A stretch of DNA of 64,000 nt from JAMZMI01 sp049115715 (GTDB lineage: Bacteria; Bacteroidota; Bacteroidia; Cytophagales; Cyclobacteriaceae): the NCBI GenBank assembly GCA_049115715.1, contig JAGDZQ010000004.1, positions 1 through 64,000 on the forward strand. Direction: 5' to 3'. Shown here one piece after another: positions 27,701-35,453 of this stretch (positions within the stretch are counted from its first letter, which is position 1; each line of letters opens with the position of its first letter). Under the pieces are notes generated by a model. The model saw only the letters and a list, made by a program, of their open reading frames with translations, made no database searches and was not told the DNA's origin. The position numbers and the translations under genes were made by a program.

Positions 27701-29358
27701 AAAATGGAGCTATTGCCTATGATTCCACAGATCATGAGTTTAGAGCTTATGTGAATGGTGGGTGGACTGCTTTGGGTGGTTCTGGAGGAGGCTTAGCCAA
27801 TCTTGAAGACTCAGGAGCTAATATAGTCAACTCTTCTAGTGGGACTGGGTCATTTATATGGGATAATTTAACTTTTAACAATAGTAAAATAACAGCTACA
27901 GGGTCGTTATATTTAAATTCCACATTAGGAATTACAATATTTAACAGCTCTTTTTATCCAGCATCTCATAATTCGTTAGATATAGGAAATATTGGAGGCA
28001 GCATACGAGATATTCATATTGGAGGAAATATAGAAGCCTCCACCTCTTTTAAAATTAACAATCTAGCCTTAGGTACCCTAGCATCTGATGATATTGTAAT
28101 GATCCAGGATGTAAGTGATACTAATACTATCAAAACTGTAACTGCTCAGAGTATAGCGGATTTGGCGGGTGGTGGAGGTTCTGGCTTCAATGGTTCTTAT
28201 ACCGTAGATGATGCTTCTACGAATACTTCGATCAAGATTGCTGAGTTTAATCGTACTACTAGTGGAACAGCAGCAGATGGGATTGGAGGATACATTGATA
28301 TTGGGATTGAAGACTCACTGGGTAGTTTGAAATCCCTAAAAATACACCATGAATTAAGTGATTCTGGGTCTGGATCAGACTCTATGTTTAGAGTGGAAGG
28401 GAATTGGAATGGAAATCCAAACAATTTTCTAGTAATCAATTCTCAACAAGCAAATGGTTCATATGGTTCTGATTCAGTAGGCATTGGAAGAGGGTTTACT
28501 TCTTCTGCGTTGGGTTCAGTAGCGGTAGGAGGTAGTGCATATGTGAATTCTTCCAGAGCTTTAGCGGTCGGTGCATTGTCCGCTGCAACAGCAGGGTATG
28601 CAACAGCTATAGGGCCTAATTCCTTTGCATCAGGATTTGGTAGTATTGCTATTGGGTATTTCAGTAAAGCTGATGCTCAAGGAGCTATAATGATGGGGTT
28701 TGACTACTCAGCTCAAACAAACTCCCTTGCAAACTCCTTCGAACTGGCCTGGAACGGCACACGAGGCTTCAAAACAGGCCTAACTCTAGGTACCCAAGTT
28801 TTAGTAGATGCAGATCCTGACACTAATCTTACCGATGCAGAAAATGGAGCCATCGCCTATGACTCCACAGATCATGAGTTCAGAGCTTATGTGAATGGTG
28901 GGTGGACGGCATTGGGTGGTTCTGGAGCATCACAGCCGAGTGATATTAAGGTTTATAAGAGTGCGAATGAAGCAAGAACAAGCGACTCACTAATCGCTGA
29001 CACAGACCTAACGTGGAACTTAGATGCAGATACTTTGTATGAGTTTGAGGTGCAGCTTTCAACTGCCATACAGAACTCTGCTCATTTTAAGTATCGATTG
29101 AATGAAGTATCTGGTACGATCTCAGCGTCCAGCTATGTAGTTCTAAATTCAGATGATAATGTTAGTCAGGAAGCTTCTGGAGGAATCGGTTCTGTTTTTA
29201 CTTTGTGGAATAGTGGAAGCTATCACGTCGTACTAAAGGGGTTTGTAAAAGTAGGGTCTGGGGCTACTACTTTATCTCTTTTTTGGGAGTCTGACAGCAC
29301 ACTGGCCTCTGCCACATTGAAAGAAGGCTCATTCGGAGTATTTCGAAAGATTAACTGA
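24790..29358 (+). CDS. Tail-fibre/YadA-head mosaic protein
   Basis: A 1522-residue paralogue of the fibre at 17910. Its first 340 residues share the Gly-Ser-Asp-Val-Thr, Pro-Phe-Leu-Thr, Gly-Asp-Arg-Val-Leu-Val and Gly-Asp-Tyr-Tyr-Tyr-Val-Ser-Val landmarks in the same order. Later parts are duplicated modules. Two blocks, at about 828-930 and 1227-1310, have the Ala-x-Gly-x-x-(Ser/Thr)-x-Ala-x-Gly rhythm of YadA/Hep_Hag trimeric adhesin heads (for example Ser-Ala-Leu-Gly-Ala-Asn-Ser-Thr-Ala-Ser-Gly). Each block is followed by the same 70-residue module. It has no YadA membrane anchor, no signal peptide and no S74 domain. The last 130 residues form a different beta-rich domain, perhaps the tip. 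The likely role is a second trimeric receptor-binding fibre. Confidence 0.75.
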   Translation: MPNYTTTDFEGTSWKVFDGSYYVSGIGSDVTGDGSPKKPFLTVKRAVEIAGADDKIVVTPNEFVSSPTSVVEGSGAWLPCRAATLGDQDLSVGLAAVDGVLMQEGDRVLVWQQTNSAENGIYQVTSSSWIRSGDFRTNKDAVSGKLVPVIEGDTHAKKIFQNVTNGSVDLDHSPLIFESFLVFDWGDIQGNITDQLDLSAALDLKADKSNVLEKDNTTSFTPTGDHHPVTKKFMEDAIAALDKATPQGILDCSANPDYPAGVVGDYYYVSVAGKIGGASGVDVQQFDKVQCIADAASGNHATVGVSWIVMQGNLEVATQSEAEAGTDNEKYMTALRTKQAWDAYSAGFSTYATVTQKTAAYTLVAADNDNIIECDGTFTVTIPIGLPDGFTVQVVNKGAGTITLASNGTYEADGDLLEMPNCGAFIYHSSGDMHTAIGRLTSAGGGGAVSGIANLEDSGANVINSASGTGYFQWGNVKLESNIIDGTSGNLYLSRAGGIKLTIHDTSITPSVSIVPQTNGDLDIGHPALMFGNLYLAGGIEASTSFKINNLASGTLASDDLVMIQDVSDSNTIKTVTAQSIADLASGGGSGSGFSVTNESVNRLITSSGTGSGNAEENLTFDGTTLSLVGELDIDNLNLNGNTISANYDGEIRLLTSGNGKVRINSTMYPLSSGVHGLGTSNGGFLDLYLDGNNTGNTSRFYGVFTTDRIVTIPDKTGTLAFLDDIPSGGGSGFNGDYTVDDASTNTSIKIAEFNRTTSGTAADDIGGYIEVGVEDSTGSIRNLRFEHILSSVDATPNSFFNVYGFNESATESLLLSITQEIFMGRNLSVGTFGVAVGRNITAGSTSATFGFNSNTGNGGAAFGYYAQAGGAYHSSAYGSATTASADYASALGANSTASGKGSLAMGRSSVASALGAFMIGYDDFDSPQTNSLANSFELAWNGTRGFKTGLTLGTQVLVDTDPDTNLTDAENGAIAYDSTDHEFRAYVNGGWTALGGSGGGLANLEDSGANIVNSSSGTGSFIWDNLTFNNSKITATGSLYLNSTLGITIFNSSFYPASHNSLDIGNIGGSIRDIHIGGNIEASTSFKINNLALGTLASDDIVMIQDVSDTNTIKTVTAQSIADLAGGGGSGFNGSYTVDDASTNTSIKIAEFNRTTSGTAADGIGGYIDIGIEDSLGSLKSLKIHHELSDSGSGSDSMFRVEGNWNGNPNNFLVINSQQANGSYGSDSVGIGRGFTSSALGSVAVGGSAYVNSSRALAVGALSAATAGYATAIGPNSFASGFGSIAIGYFSKADAQGAIMMGFDYSAQTNSLANSFELAWNGTRGFKTGLTLGTQVLVDADPDTNLTDAENGAIAYDSTDHEFRAYVNGGWTALGGSGASQPSDIKVYKSANEARTSDSLIADTDLTWNLDADTLYEFEVQLSTAIQNSAHFKYRLNEVSGTISASSYVVLNSDDNVSQEASGGIGSVFTLWNSGSYHVVLKGFVKVGSGATTLSLFWESDSTLASATLKEGSFGVFRKIN
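27574..27787 (+). repeat. Post-YadA-head module repeat, copy 1
   Basis: About 214 bases are repeated with few differences at 28714-28927 (offset 1140 bases). They encode the module that follows each YadA-like head block. Further short repeated modules lie at 26409-26545 and 28032-28168, and at about 26975-27095 and 28170-28290. Confidence 0.8.
28714..28927 (+). repeat. Post-YadA-head module repeat, copy 2
   Basis: This is the second copy of the module at 27574-27787, in frame, directly before the unique C-terminal domain of the fibre. Confidence 0.8.
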
Positions 29359-29374
29359 ATTCAAGTATAAGATC

Positions 29375-31759
29375 ATGATATCATCAGGCATAGGATTATT
29401 TAGCCAACCGACGGGAGGAAACATGCCTCAGTCCATTCAGCAGGCTGCAGCGACAGAATGGGACATTTCCACTGCGATGTATAATCAGAGTTTTTCAGAT
29501 CTATTGGCACCAGAAGCTGATCCGGTTGGTCTTGCCTTCAAGCCAGATGGTACGCGCATGTATCTGATTGCCGGACAGGGGCGATCCATAAACTCCTACA
29601 TTTTAAGTACACCTTGGGATGTCACAGATGCTCAGCTAGAGTATATCATGGATATGAGCTCATATGAGTATAACCCTAGAAGTATTTACTTTACTCCTGA
29701 TGGTTTAAAGCTATTTGTGGCAGGCCAGTCTGGAGATGATGTCAATGAGTTTCACCTCACCACGGCCTGGGATTTGTCTAGCACCTCCTTTGTGCGGAAC
29801 CAATCCTTTATGACGTCTTTGGTCTATGGATTTGGAATTTCTTTTAGTACAGATGGGACAAGGTGTTACGTGGTAGCACAGTACAGTCGGTATATCATGT
29901 CTTATTCACTCTCGACACCCTGGGATACTGGCACAGCTAATTATGATAGTAGCTTTTTGACTTCACCTCAAGAATACGGTCCAAGAAGTTTATACTTCAA
30001 GTCAGACGGTACGAAAATGTATTTGATGGGAAGCTCCAGGAAAGTCACCGAGTATAATCTTTCTGTCGCATGGGATATCAATAGCGCGAGTGTAGTTAAC
30101 GACTACATTGTATCGACTCAGACTAACAACCCTTTTTATATGCAGTTGAATGCATCTGGATCTAAGATGTATATACTTGGTTATTCGGAAAAAGCCATTT
30201 TCGAATACGACCTTTCAACTCCTTGGGATATCACTTCGGCAACCCATGTGAATACAGTGCCTTATAGTGCTCAAGAAAGCTGGGCGTATTGTTTCTTTAT
30301 AAATTCGTCTGAAACCAAACTTTATATTGTTGGATCTTCCAGGAATATACATGAATATGATCTGACCACTGCTGGAGATCTATCATCGCTTTCACATGTT
30401 CAGAGCTTTTACATGAGTCCTGGTATAGACAATCTAGCCTATGGTGTTACTTTTCGTGATGATGGACAGATGTTTTACATAGTTGATGGCGTTTTTGGTA
30501 GGATTCGAGAGTTTGCATTAAGTAATGCTTGGGATTTATCTGGTGTTTCTTACCACAAGAGTTCCGCACCGCTACGAGGCAATGCCTACAATTTGCAAAG
30601 CAATCATTTCAGTACCGATGGAACTAAAATGTATTTAGCTGAATTTTACGGACGTTGCATTGTCGAGTACGACCTGTCCATACCATGGGACTTAGCATCG
30701 GCACAATTCAGTACCATTTTGGACCTAGAGCCCACTCACTTATTATATTATATACTTGATTTAGATTTTAGCGTGGATGGCACCAAAATGTATGTGGTGG
30801 ATTACGGTAGTAATCGAGTTCATGTTTTTAGTTTAAGCATGCCATGGAGTATTGATAGCGCTGTTTATGATACTTATATGGGTACTTCGAACTCTGGCTC
30901 TCCAAGAGCCATAGCATTTAAAGGCGATGGATCAAGGATGTACATAATTGATGGCAGTCAAGATACCGTTGATAAATACGACTTGTCTACTGCTTGGAAT
31001 GTAACCACTAATACTTTGGCTCATAATTCAGAAAAACTTTTGTCCGCCGAGACAGGACAGTCCGGTATTTTCTTCAAGAATGATGGACTTAGAATGTACA
31101 CTGTAGGCTTCAATGGTGATTCGGTTGGTGAATATCAGCTAAGTAGTGCTTGGGATTTAAGCTCGGCGCAGTTTATCCAGTCTTTTCACGTCGGTTCACA
31201 GGAAGGATACCCCACATCCGTTTTCTTTAACCCTGTTGGTACCAAAATGTATGTTGCTGGTCGGTATGGAGATGAAGTCAATGAATATAACCTAGGTACA
31301 GCTTGGGATATATCCACTTGCGTTTTTCAACATTATTTTACGGTCAATACTGAAGAATCAAATACAAGTGGCTTGTTCTTTAATCCAGATGGCACCAAAA
31401 TGTATATCACAGGATATTCAGGGGATGATGTCAATGAATATAATCTAAGTACTCCGTGGGATGTGTCAAGTGCGAGCTATATTCAGAATTTTTCTATTGC
31501 CACAGAGGAGACAACCCCAAGAGGTCTTTTTTTTAGGCCAGATGGTTTAAGAATGTTAATCGTAGGTTCCTCAGGAGATGGTGTGAATGAGTATGTACTT
31601 TCAACTCCTTGGGATATTTCTTCTGCATCTTATTCGCAAAATCTCAGTGTCAGGCCGCATCAATACCATCCAATGGGCGTATGGATAAATCCTGCTGCAA
31701 CGAAAATGTACATAAGTGGATTTTGGTCAAATGCCATCCATGAATTCAACCTTGGTTAA
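29375..31759 (+). CDS. Beta-propeller-type repeat protein (about 15 repeats)
   Basis: A 794-residue protein built from about 15 repeats of roughly 50 residues. Each has the pattern (Pro/Ala)-Trp-Asp-(Ile/Leu/Val), then Ser-x-(Ala/Thr), then Phe-x-Pro-Asp-Gly-(Thr/Leu)-(Lys/Arg)-Met-Tyr, then Val-Asn-Glu-Tyr. The Pro-Asp-Gly-Thr-Lys-Met-Tyr-strand rhythm is that of YVTN/lactonase-like or WD40-like propeller blades, so one or two propellers are likely. It has no signal peptide. It lies 16 bases after the fibre gene and is part of the same operon. A second in-frame start at 29423 has an unusually good Shine-Dalgarno-like GGGAGGAAAC just before it and may be the real one. A role in sugar or protein receptor binding is inferred from fold and context. 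Confidence 0.75.
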   Translation: MISSGIGLFSQPTGGNMPQSIQQAAATEWDISTAMYNQSFSDLLAPEADPVGLAFKPDGTRMYLIAGQGRSINSYILSTPWDVTDAQLEYIMDMSSYEYNPRSIYFTPDGLKLFVAGQSGDDVNEFHLTTAWDLSSTSFVRNQSFMTSLVYGFGISFSTDGTRCYVVAQYSRYIMSYSLSTPWDTGTANYDSSFLTSPQEYGPRSLYFKSDGTKMYLMGSSRKVTEYNLSVAWDINSASVVNDYIVSTQTNNPFYMQLNASGSKMYILGYSEKAIFEYDLSTPWDITSATHVNTVPYSAQESWAYCFFINSSETKLYIVGSSRNIHEYDLTTAGDLSSLSHVQSFYMSPGIDNLAYGVTFRDDGQMFYIVDGVFGRIREFALSNAWDLSGVSYHKSSAPLRGNAYNLQSNHFSTDGTKMYLAEFYGRCIVEYDLSIPWDLASAQFSTILDLEPTHLLYYILDLDFSVDGTKMYVVDYGSNRVHVFSLSMPWSIDSAVYDTYMGTSNSGSPRAIAFKGDGSRMYIIDGSQDTVDKYDLSTAWNVTTNTLAHNSEKLLSAETGQSGIFFKNDGLRMYTVGFNGDSVGEYQLSSAWDLSSAQFIQSFHVGSQEGYPTSVFFNPVGTKMYVAGRYGDEVNEYNLGTAWDISTCVFQHYFTVNTEESNTSGLFFNPDGTKMYITGYSGDDVNEYNLSTPWDVSSASYIQNFSIATEETTPRGLFFRPDGLRMLIVGSSGDGVNEYVLSTPWDISSASYSQNLSVRPHQYHPMGVWINPAATKMYISGFWSNAIHEFNLG

Positions 31760-31852
31760 TATTTTGAATCATCTACCTTTTTTAATAAATAAAAGATAAT
31801 TTCAGACGTTATCTTACAAATTCGATTTTTCACCTAATTATCATTCTAGTAA

Positions 31853-32446
31853 ATGCAATTAACAAGAAGACAAATCCTGCTTATTCACCAAGCAAGTAAC
31901 ATCTATACACAGCTCATGAAATCCTACTCAGCAGAGGCTGTAAAGCTTCCGGCAAATGCCAGGATGTATATTATCCAAAACAAAACCAATGTAGATACTC
32001 CTGATGGCGCAGAGTTCATCATGAATGAAGAGAAGGAGATGATTAAGCGAAATAATGGGCTTAACATTGATTTCCTTGGCATTTGTTACTTTTTTAAGTC
32101 TGCTGAGGTGTTAGAAAAGTTTGAATCCGACGATTTCCCTAAGATGCAACAGGAGTTTGAAGACATTAGGAATAATGTAAATGAACTGGGGAAAATAGAT
32201 CAGCGAAAAGCATTGAATGTATTAGCCCAAGGTATAGAAACACTCAAGAATAAGTACATCAAAGCAGATATGCTCTCGCAGGAAAATAAAGAAGCGTACG
32301 AAAAAGCGTACAATGAATTCCTCGATGATGAAGAAGCTAAGCTTGAGGTAAAAGTGACCCCATTGAAAGCAGAGTGGTTTGAGCGATCTGAGGTGATACC
32401 TGAGCAATTCCTTGAGAACTATATCAAGGCAGAGTTGATTGCTTAG
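31853..32446 (+). CDS. Uncharacterised 197-residue protein at end of Tc operon
   Basis: I do not recognise this family. The protein is soluble, mostly helical and rich in Glu, Lys and Asn, with a long helix-prone stretch at about 80-160 and no signal peptide. It follows the propeller gene by 93 AT-rich bases on the same strand, and a strong terminator closes the unit just downstream. Position suggests it is the last gene of the Tc/fibre operon, perhaps an assembly or chaperone factor, but nothing in the sequence shows this. Confidence 0.6.
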   Translation: MQLTRRQILLIHQASNIYTQLMKSYSAEAVKLPANARMYIIQNKTNVDTPDGAEFIMNEEKEMIKRNNGLNIDFLGICYFFKSAEVLEKFESDDFPKMQQEFEDIRNNVNELGKIDQRKALNVLAQGIETLKNKYIKADMLSQENKEAYEKAYNEFLDDEEAKLEVKVTPLKAEWFERSEVIPEQFLENYIKAELIA

Positions 32447-32468
32447 TTTTTGATTTTAAGAATATCGC

Positions 32469-32499
32469 ATTAAGAAGCACAACCATTGTGCTTCTTAAT
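32469..32499. terminator. Bidirectional terminator closing the Tc operon
   Basis: A perfect 14-base inverted repeat (32469-32482 with 32486-32499) has a 3-base loop. Its outer A/T pairs give U-runs in both directions. It separates the last Tc-operon gene from the convergent fucosidase gene. Confidence 0.8.
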
Positions 32500-32520
32500 A
32501 TATATTAGAATGACTCACCA

Positions 32521-34128
32521 TCACAAACTCACCCTAAAACAATAAGCATAATCGTGAGGCTTTTCTGATGGAATCTCGATCTCCAAAGCATTTTCATTGT
32601 GTTCAAAAGACAATTCACTCTTGTTTCCAAGTAATTCAATTGCATTGATTACTCCAGGATTATTTTCTGAGGAGGTTCCTAAAGATTTTACAATCAACTT
32701 GCCCTTCGGCCAATCTAAAACTGTAATGTAAAGAAAGCCCTCTCGGGTGGTAAATCGGATATCCTCAGCAGTATTGTCAGGATTTTGATGTTCGCTTAGG
32801 TGACCCTCTTTTACCTGAGCCGGCCCCTCACCATATATTTTGTAAGGACGCGTTTCATATATAGCCTCTCCATTCACAGTCAACCATTTTCCTATTTGTA
32901 ATAATCGTTCCTTTACCGGTTCTGGAATCTCGCCATTGGCCTTAGGAGTGATATTAAGGAGTAGGCAGCCATTCTTACTTACCACATCTACTAAGAAATC
33001 AATGATTCTATTTGTGGATTTATAGTCAGGGTTTTTTATATCACACCAAGATTTCCAATCTATGGAATCATCTGTGAGCCAAGGGAAATCTTTCTTTTCA
33101 CTCATTCGAGCCCTTTCCAAATCGAGCACTGCACTTCCTTCCGCAAAGTCATAAAACTTATACGTCGATACTACCTCCTGATTATTCATGGCAGCATAGT
33201 TGTAGTAATAGGAGAGAAATTCCTTTCGATGAGACTCACCAATTACGTCCATTTTGTTGTCAAACCATACCATATCAGGACTGTACTTATCTATGATTTC
33301 CTTTAGCCTCGATAACCATTGCTGATTAAATGCTTCATCTGCCATTGGGTAATATTTTTTTAGACCTTCGTCAATCTGATGAGGATTTCTTGGATATTGG
33401 AAATCACCTCTCTCGACTTTTGGCCCGTAGAGTCCTGCATATTCTGGGTTCGCAGCATCGGTGGTTTCATCCCATGTAGGAAACCAGCCCAATAGCCATT
33501 GCCGATGATATGTAGCGATAAATTTCATATCTCGCTTTCTAATCTCTTGAGCCAGCTCACCCATGATGTCCCTTTTCGGACCCATATCCTTGGAGTTCCA
33601 TTTGGTGAGATCACTATCCCACATGGCAAAGCCATCCGCATGCTCTGATACCGGGCCTGCAAATCGTGCACCCGACTTTTGAAACAAATCAGCCCATTCG
33701 GCGGCATTAAATTTTTCACCCTTAAACATGGGGATGAAATCCTTGTATCCAAACTCATTTAAAGACCCATATGTGCTTTTATGATATTCATAAAACTTCT
33801 TTCCATATCCGTGTTCTGGATTATTTTCATTGGCATACATCCAGTGCGAATACCACTCAGTTTCGTAAGCGGGAACGGTATAAGGACCCCAGTGGCAATA
33901 GATTCCAAATTTGGCATCCGTGAACCAATCAGGAGTTTCATGTTGCTTCAGTGATTCCCAATCGGCTTCATAGGAAATGATTTCGGAGTTTTGATTTTGA
34001 GGTTTTTGATCTGGCCCACAACTTATAAAAAGCAAAAGAAAGAGAACGCCAAGCATCTTTTTTATTAGCAAATTTTTTGCAAGTTTTGACAAGGGAAAAT
34101 TCTGGGTTTTAGCGAAAAATATCATCAT
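32521..34128 (-). CDS. Alpha-L-fucosidase, glycoside hydrolase family 29, lipoprotein
   Basis: Hydrolyses terminal alpha-L-fucose from glycans. GH29 landmarks are the Trp-Phe-x-Asp-Ala-Lys-Phe-Gly-Ile-Tyr-x-His-Trp-Gly start of the catalytic barrel, a Glu-Trp-Tyr strand, a His-Ala-Asp-Gly-Phe motif, and Met-Val-Trp-Phe-Asp, whose Asp is the expected nucleophile. A lipobox (Leu-Phe-Ile-Ser-Cys-Gly) shows an exported lipoprotein. The full frame has an unusually long n-region of about 24 residues before the hydrophobic stretch. TTG 34071 or ATG 34056 would give a more normal lipoprotein signal, so the start is uncertain. It lies 42 bases after the RhaT-type symporter on the same strand, so the two probably form one unit. 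Confidence 0.9.
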   Translation of the reverse strand: MMIFFAKTQNFPLSKLAKNLLIKKMLGVLFLLLFISCGPDQKPQNQNSEIISYEADWESLKQHETPDWFTDAKFGIYCHWGPYTVPAYETEWYSHWMYANENNPEHGYGKKFYEYHKSTYGSLNEFGYKDFIPMFKGEKFNAAEWADLFQKSGARFAGPVSEHADGFAMWDSDLTKWNSKDMGPKRDIMGELAQEIRKRDMKFIATYHRQWLLGWFPTWDETTDAANPEYAGLYGPKVERGDFQYPRNPHQIDEGLKKYYPMADEAFNQQWLSRLKEIIDKYSPDMVWFDNKMDVIGESHRKEFLSYYYNYAAMNNQEVVSTYKFYDFAEGSAVLDLERARMSEKKDFPWLTDDSIDWKSWCDIKNPDYKSTNRIIDFLVDVVSKNGCLLLNITPKANGEIPEPVKERLLQIGKWLTVNGEAIYETRPYKIYGEGPAQVKEGHLSEHQNPDNTAEDIRFTTREGFLYITVLDWPKGKLIVKSLGTSSENNPGVINAIELLGNKSELSFEHNENALEIEIPSEKPHDYAYCFRVSL

Positions 34129-34170
34129 GGAAATAGAATCATAGGATAAGTTTCAATACTAGTAAAGCTT

Positions 34171-35223
34171 TCAAATCAGCATGCTGCCATATGTCATCAC
34201 TACAAATGAGATTACCAATATAATCAGAGCTAAGATTAGAATAAGGTAGGTCTTTTTGGATACTTCTACCCACTCTTTTAAAACCACACCAATCAAATAG
34301 CTAAAGAAAATAAGCAATGACATGTGTAAAACCCAGCTGATGTATTTTGAGGATCCCATTCTTACATGTGCCATTCCATAAAAGAAGAATTGCCCATACC
34401 AAAGAGCACCGCTTAGGATTGACATACCAAAGTTTATGAGCATGGATTTTACTCCAATACTTTTGACCGAGACAATTTCTCTTATCGTTTTGTTTCGAAT
34501 ACCTGCAACTGTAAACCAAATGAAGTTGGTGATAAACGCGCCACCTGTTGATAAAATCAAATTGGCATTTCCTTGAAAGTGTCCTGCCCCATGAGATGCT
34601 GCAATTGCAGCTACAGGCGATCCCACATCAAGCGAAATACCAAAAACAGCGGATAAAACGCCCGCTATGATTGTAAGTGTCAGTCCCAATTTCATTTTGA
34701 AATTTGCAGAGGAGGTTTTATTGATTTGTAGTTTTAGATCCTTTTCTTTTTTATAACCAGCAACCCCGCAGAGTATAATGCCCACTACGGCTATTGCCAT
34801 TCCAAGAAAAATCAGATTGCCTCCTTCGGTATTTAGCTTTTCGGTGAGTTCACCATGAATTATAAGCGGAACAATAGTTCCTAAAACAGCAGATAGTCCA
34901 ATAGAGATCGTATAGGTCAGAGAATATCCAATGTGTTTGATCGCAAAACCAAAACACATGCCTCCGAAACCATAGATGATACCAAGAAAAGTGGCATAAA
35001 ATAGAACATCGGTTGAAGCCTCCGCAAAAACCTCAAATAAGTCTGGAACAGTGAGGTACCCTATTACCAATGGGAAAATTAACCAGGCAAAGGTTGCTTG
35101 TATCAGCCAGTACGAATCCCAAGACCACTTTCGGACTTTTTGAAAAGGCACGTAGCACGCAGAAGCAGAGATGGCGCCAATGCCATGCAGAAGAGTTCCA
35201 AGGATGGAATTTGGAGAGATCAA
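34171..35223 (-). CDS. rhaT: L-rhamnose/proton symporter family (RhaT)
   Basis: A 350-residue membrane protein with about ten transmembrane helices. It has the RhaT-type N-terminus (Gly-x-Leu-x-His-x-Ile-Gly-Ala, then Ser-Ala-Ser-Ala-Cys-Tyr-Val-Pro) and a Trp-Ser-Trp-Asp-Ser-Tyr-Trp motif after the first helix. Family members take up L-rhamnose with protons. Since fucosidase is the next gene, uptake of L-fucose or another 6-deoxy sugar is also possible. It is transcribed away from the Nudix-like regulator of the uronate genes. Confidence 0.85.
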   Translation of the reverse strand: MISPNSILGTLLHGIGAISASACYVPFQKVRKWSWDSYWLIQATFAWLIFPLVIGYLTVPDLFEVFAEASTDVLFYATFLGIIYGFGGMCFGFAIKHIGYSLTYTISIGLSAVLGTIVPLIIHGELTEKLNTEGGNLIFLGMAIAVVGIILCGVAGYKKEKDLKLQINKTSSANFKMKLGLTLTIIAGVLSAVFGISLDVGSPVAAIAASHGAGHFQGNANLILSTGGAFITNFIWFTVAGIRNKTIREIVSVKSIGVKSMLINFGMSILSGALWYGQFFFYGMAHVRMGSSKYISWVLHMSLLIFFSYLIGVVLKEWVEVSKKTYLILILALIILVISFVVMTYGSMLI

Positions 35224-35396
35224 TGGGCAAATGAAGAATTAAAACTAAATCGACGGCAAGATATTGAATTAAGTTTTTCGATTAAGAATTATCAGTCACT
35301 TTGATAAAATAGTGGTTGGGTAGATGATTTTCATACTTAATTTTTTGAATTCACAATATTTGAAGGGTTGAAAAATTAAATCGTAGATTTATTCTG

Positions 35397-35409
35397 TGTA
35401 TATAGTACA
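35397..35409. promoter_or_regulatory. Candidate operator upstream of the Nudix-like regulator
   Basis: TGTATATAGTACA is a 13-base near-palindrome, 45 bases before the regulator's start and within the 230-base divergent gap to rhaT. Just upstream, TTTG followed 21 bases later by TAGATTTA resembles a Bacteroidota -33/-7 promoter. Autoregulation is inference. Confidence 0.35.
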
Positions 35410-35453
35410 TAGTTGTTATCTTTGACCTGACCTTTTAAAATAAAACAACCACC

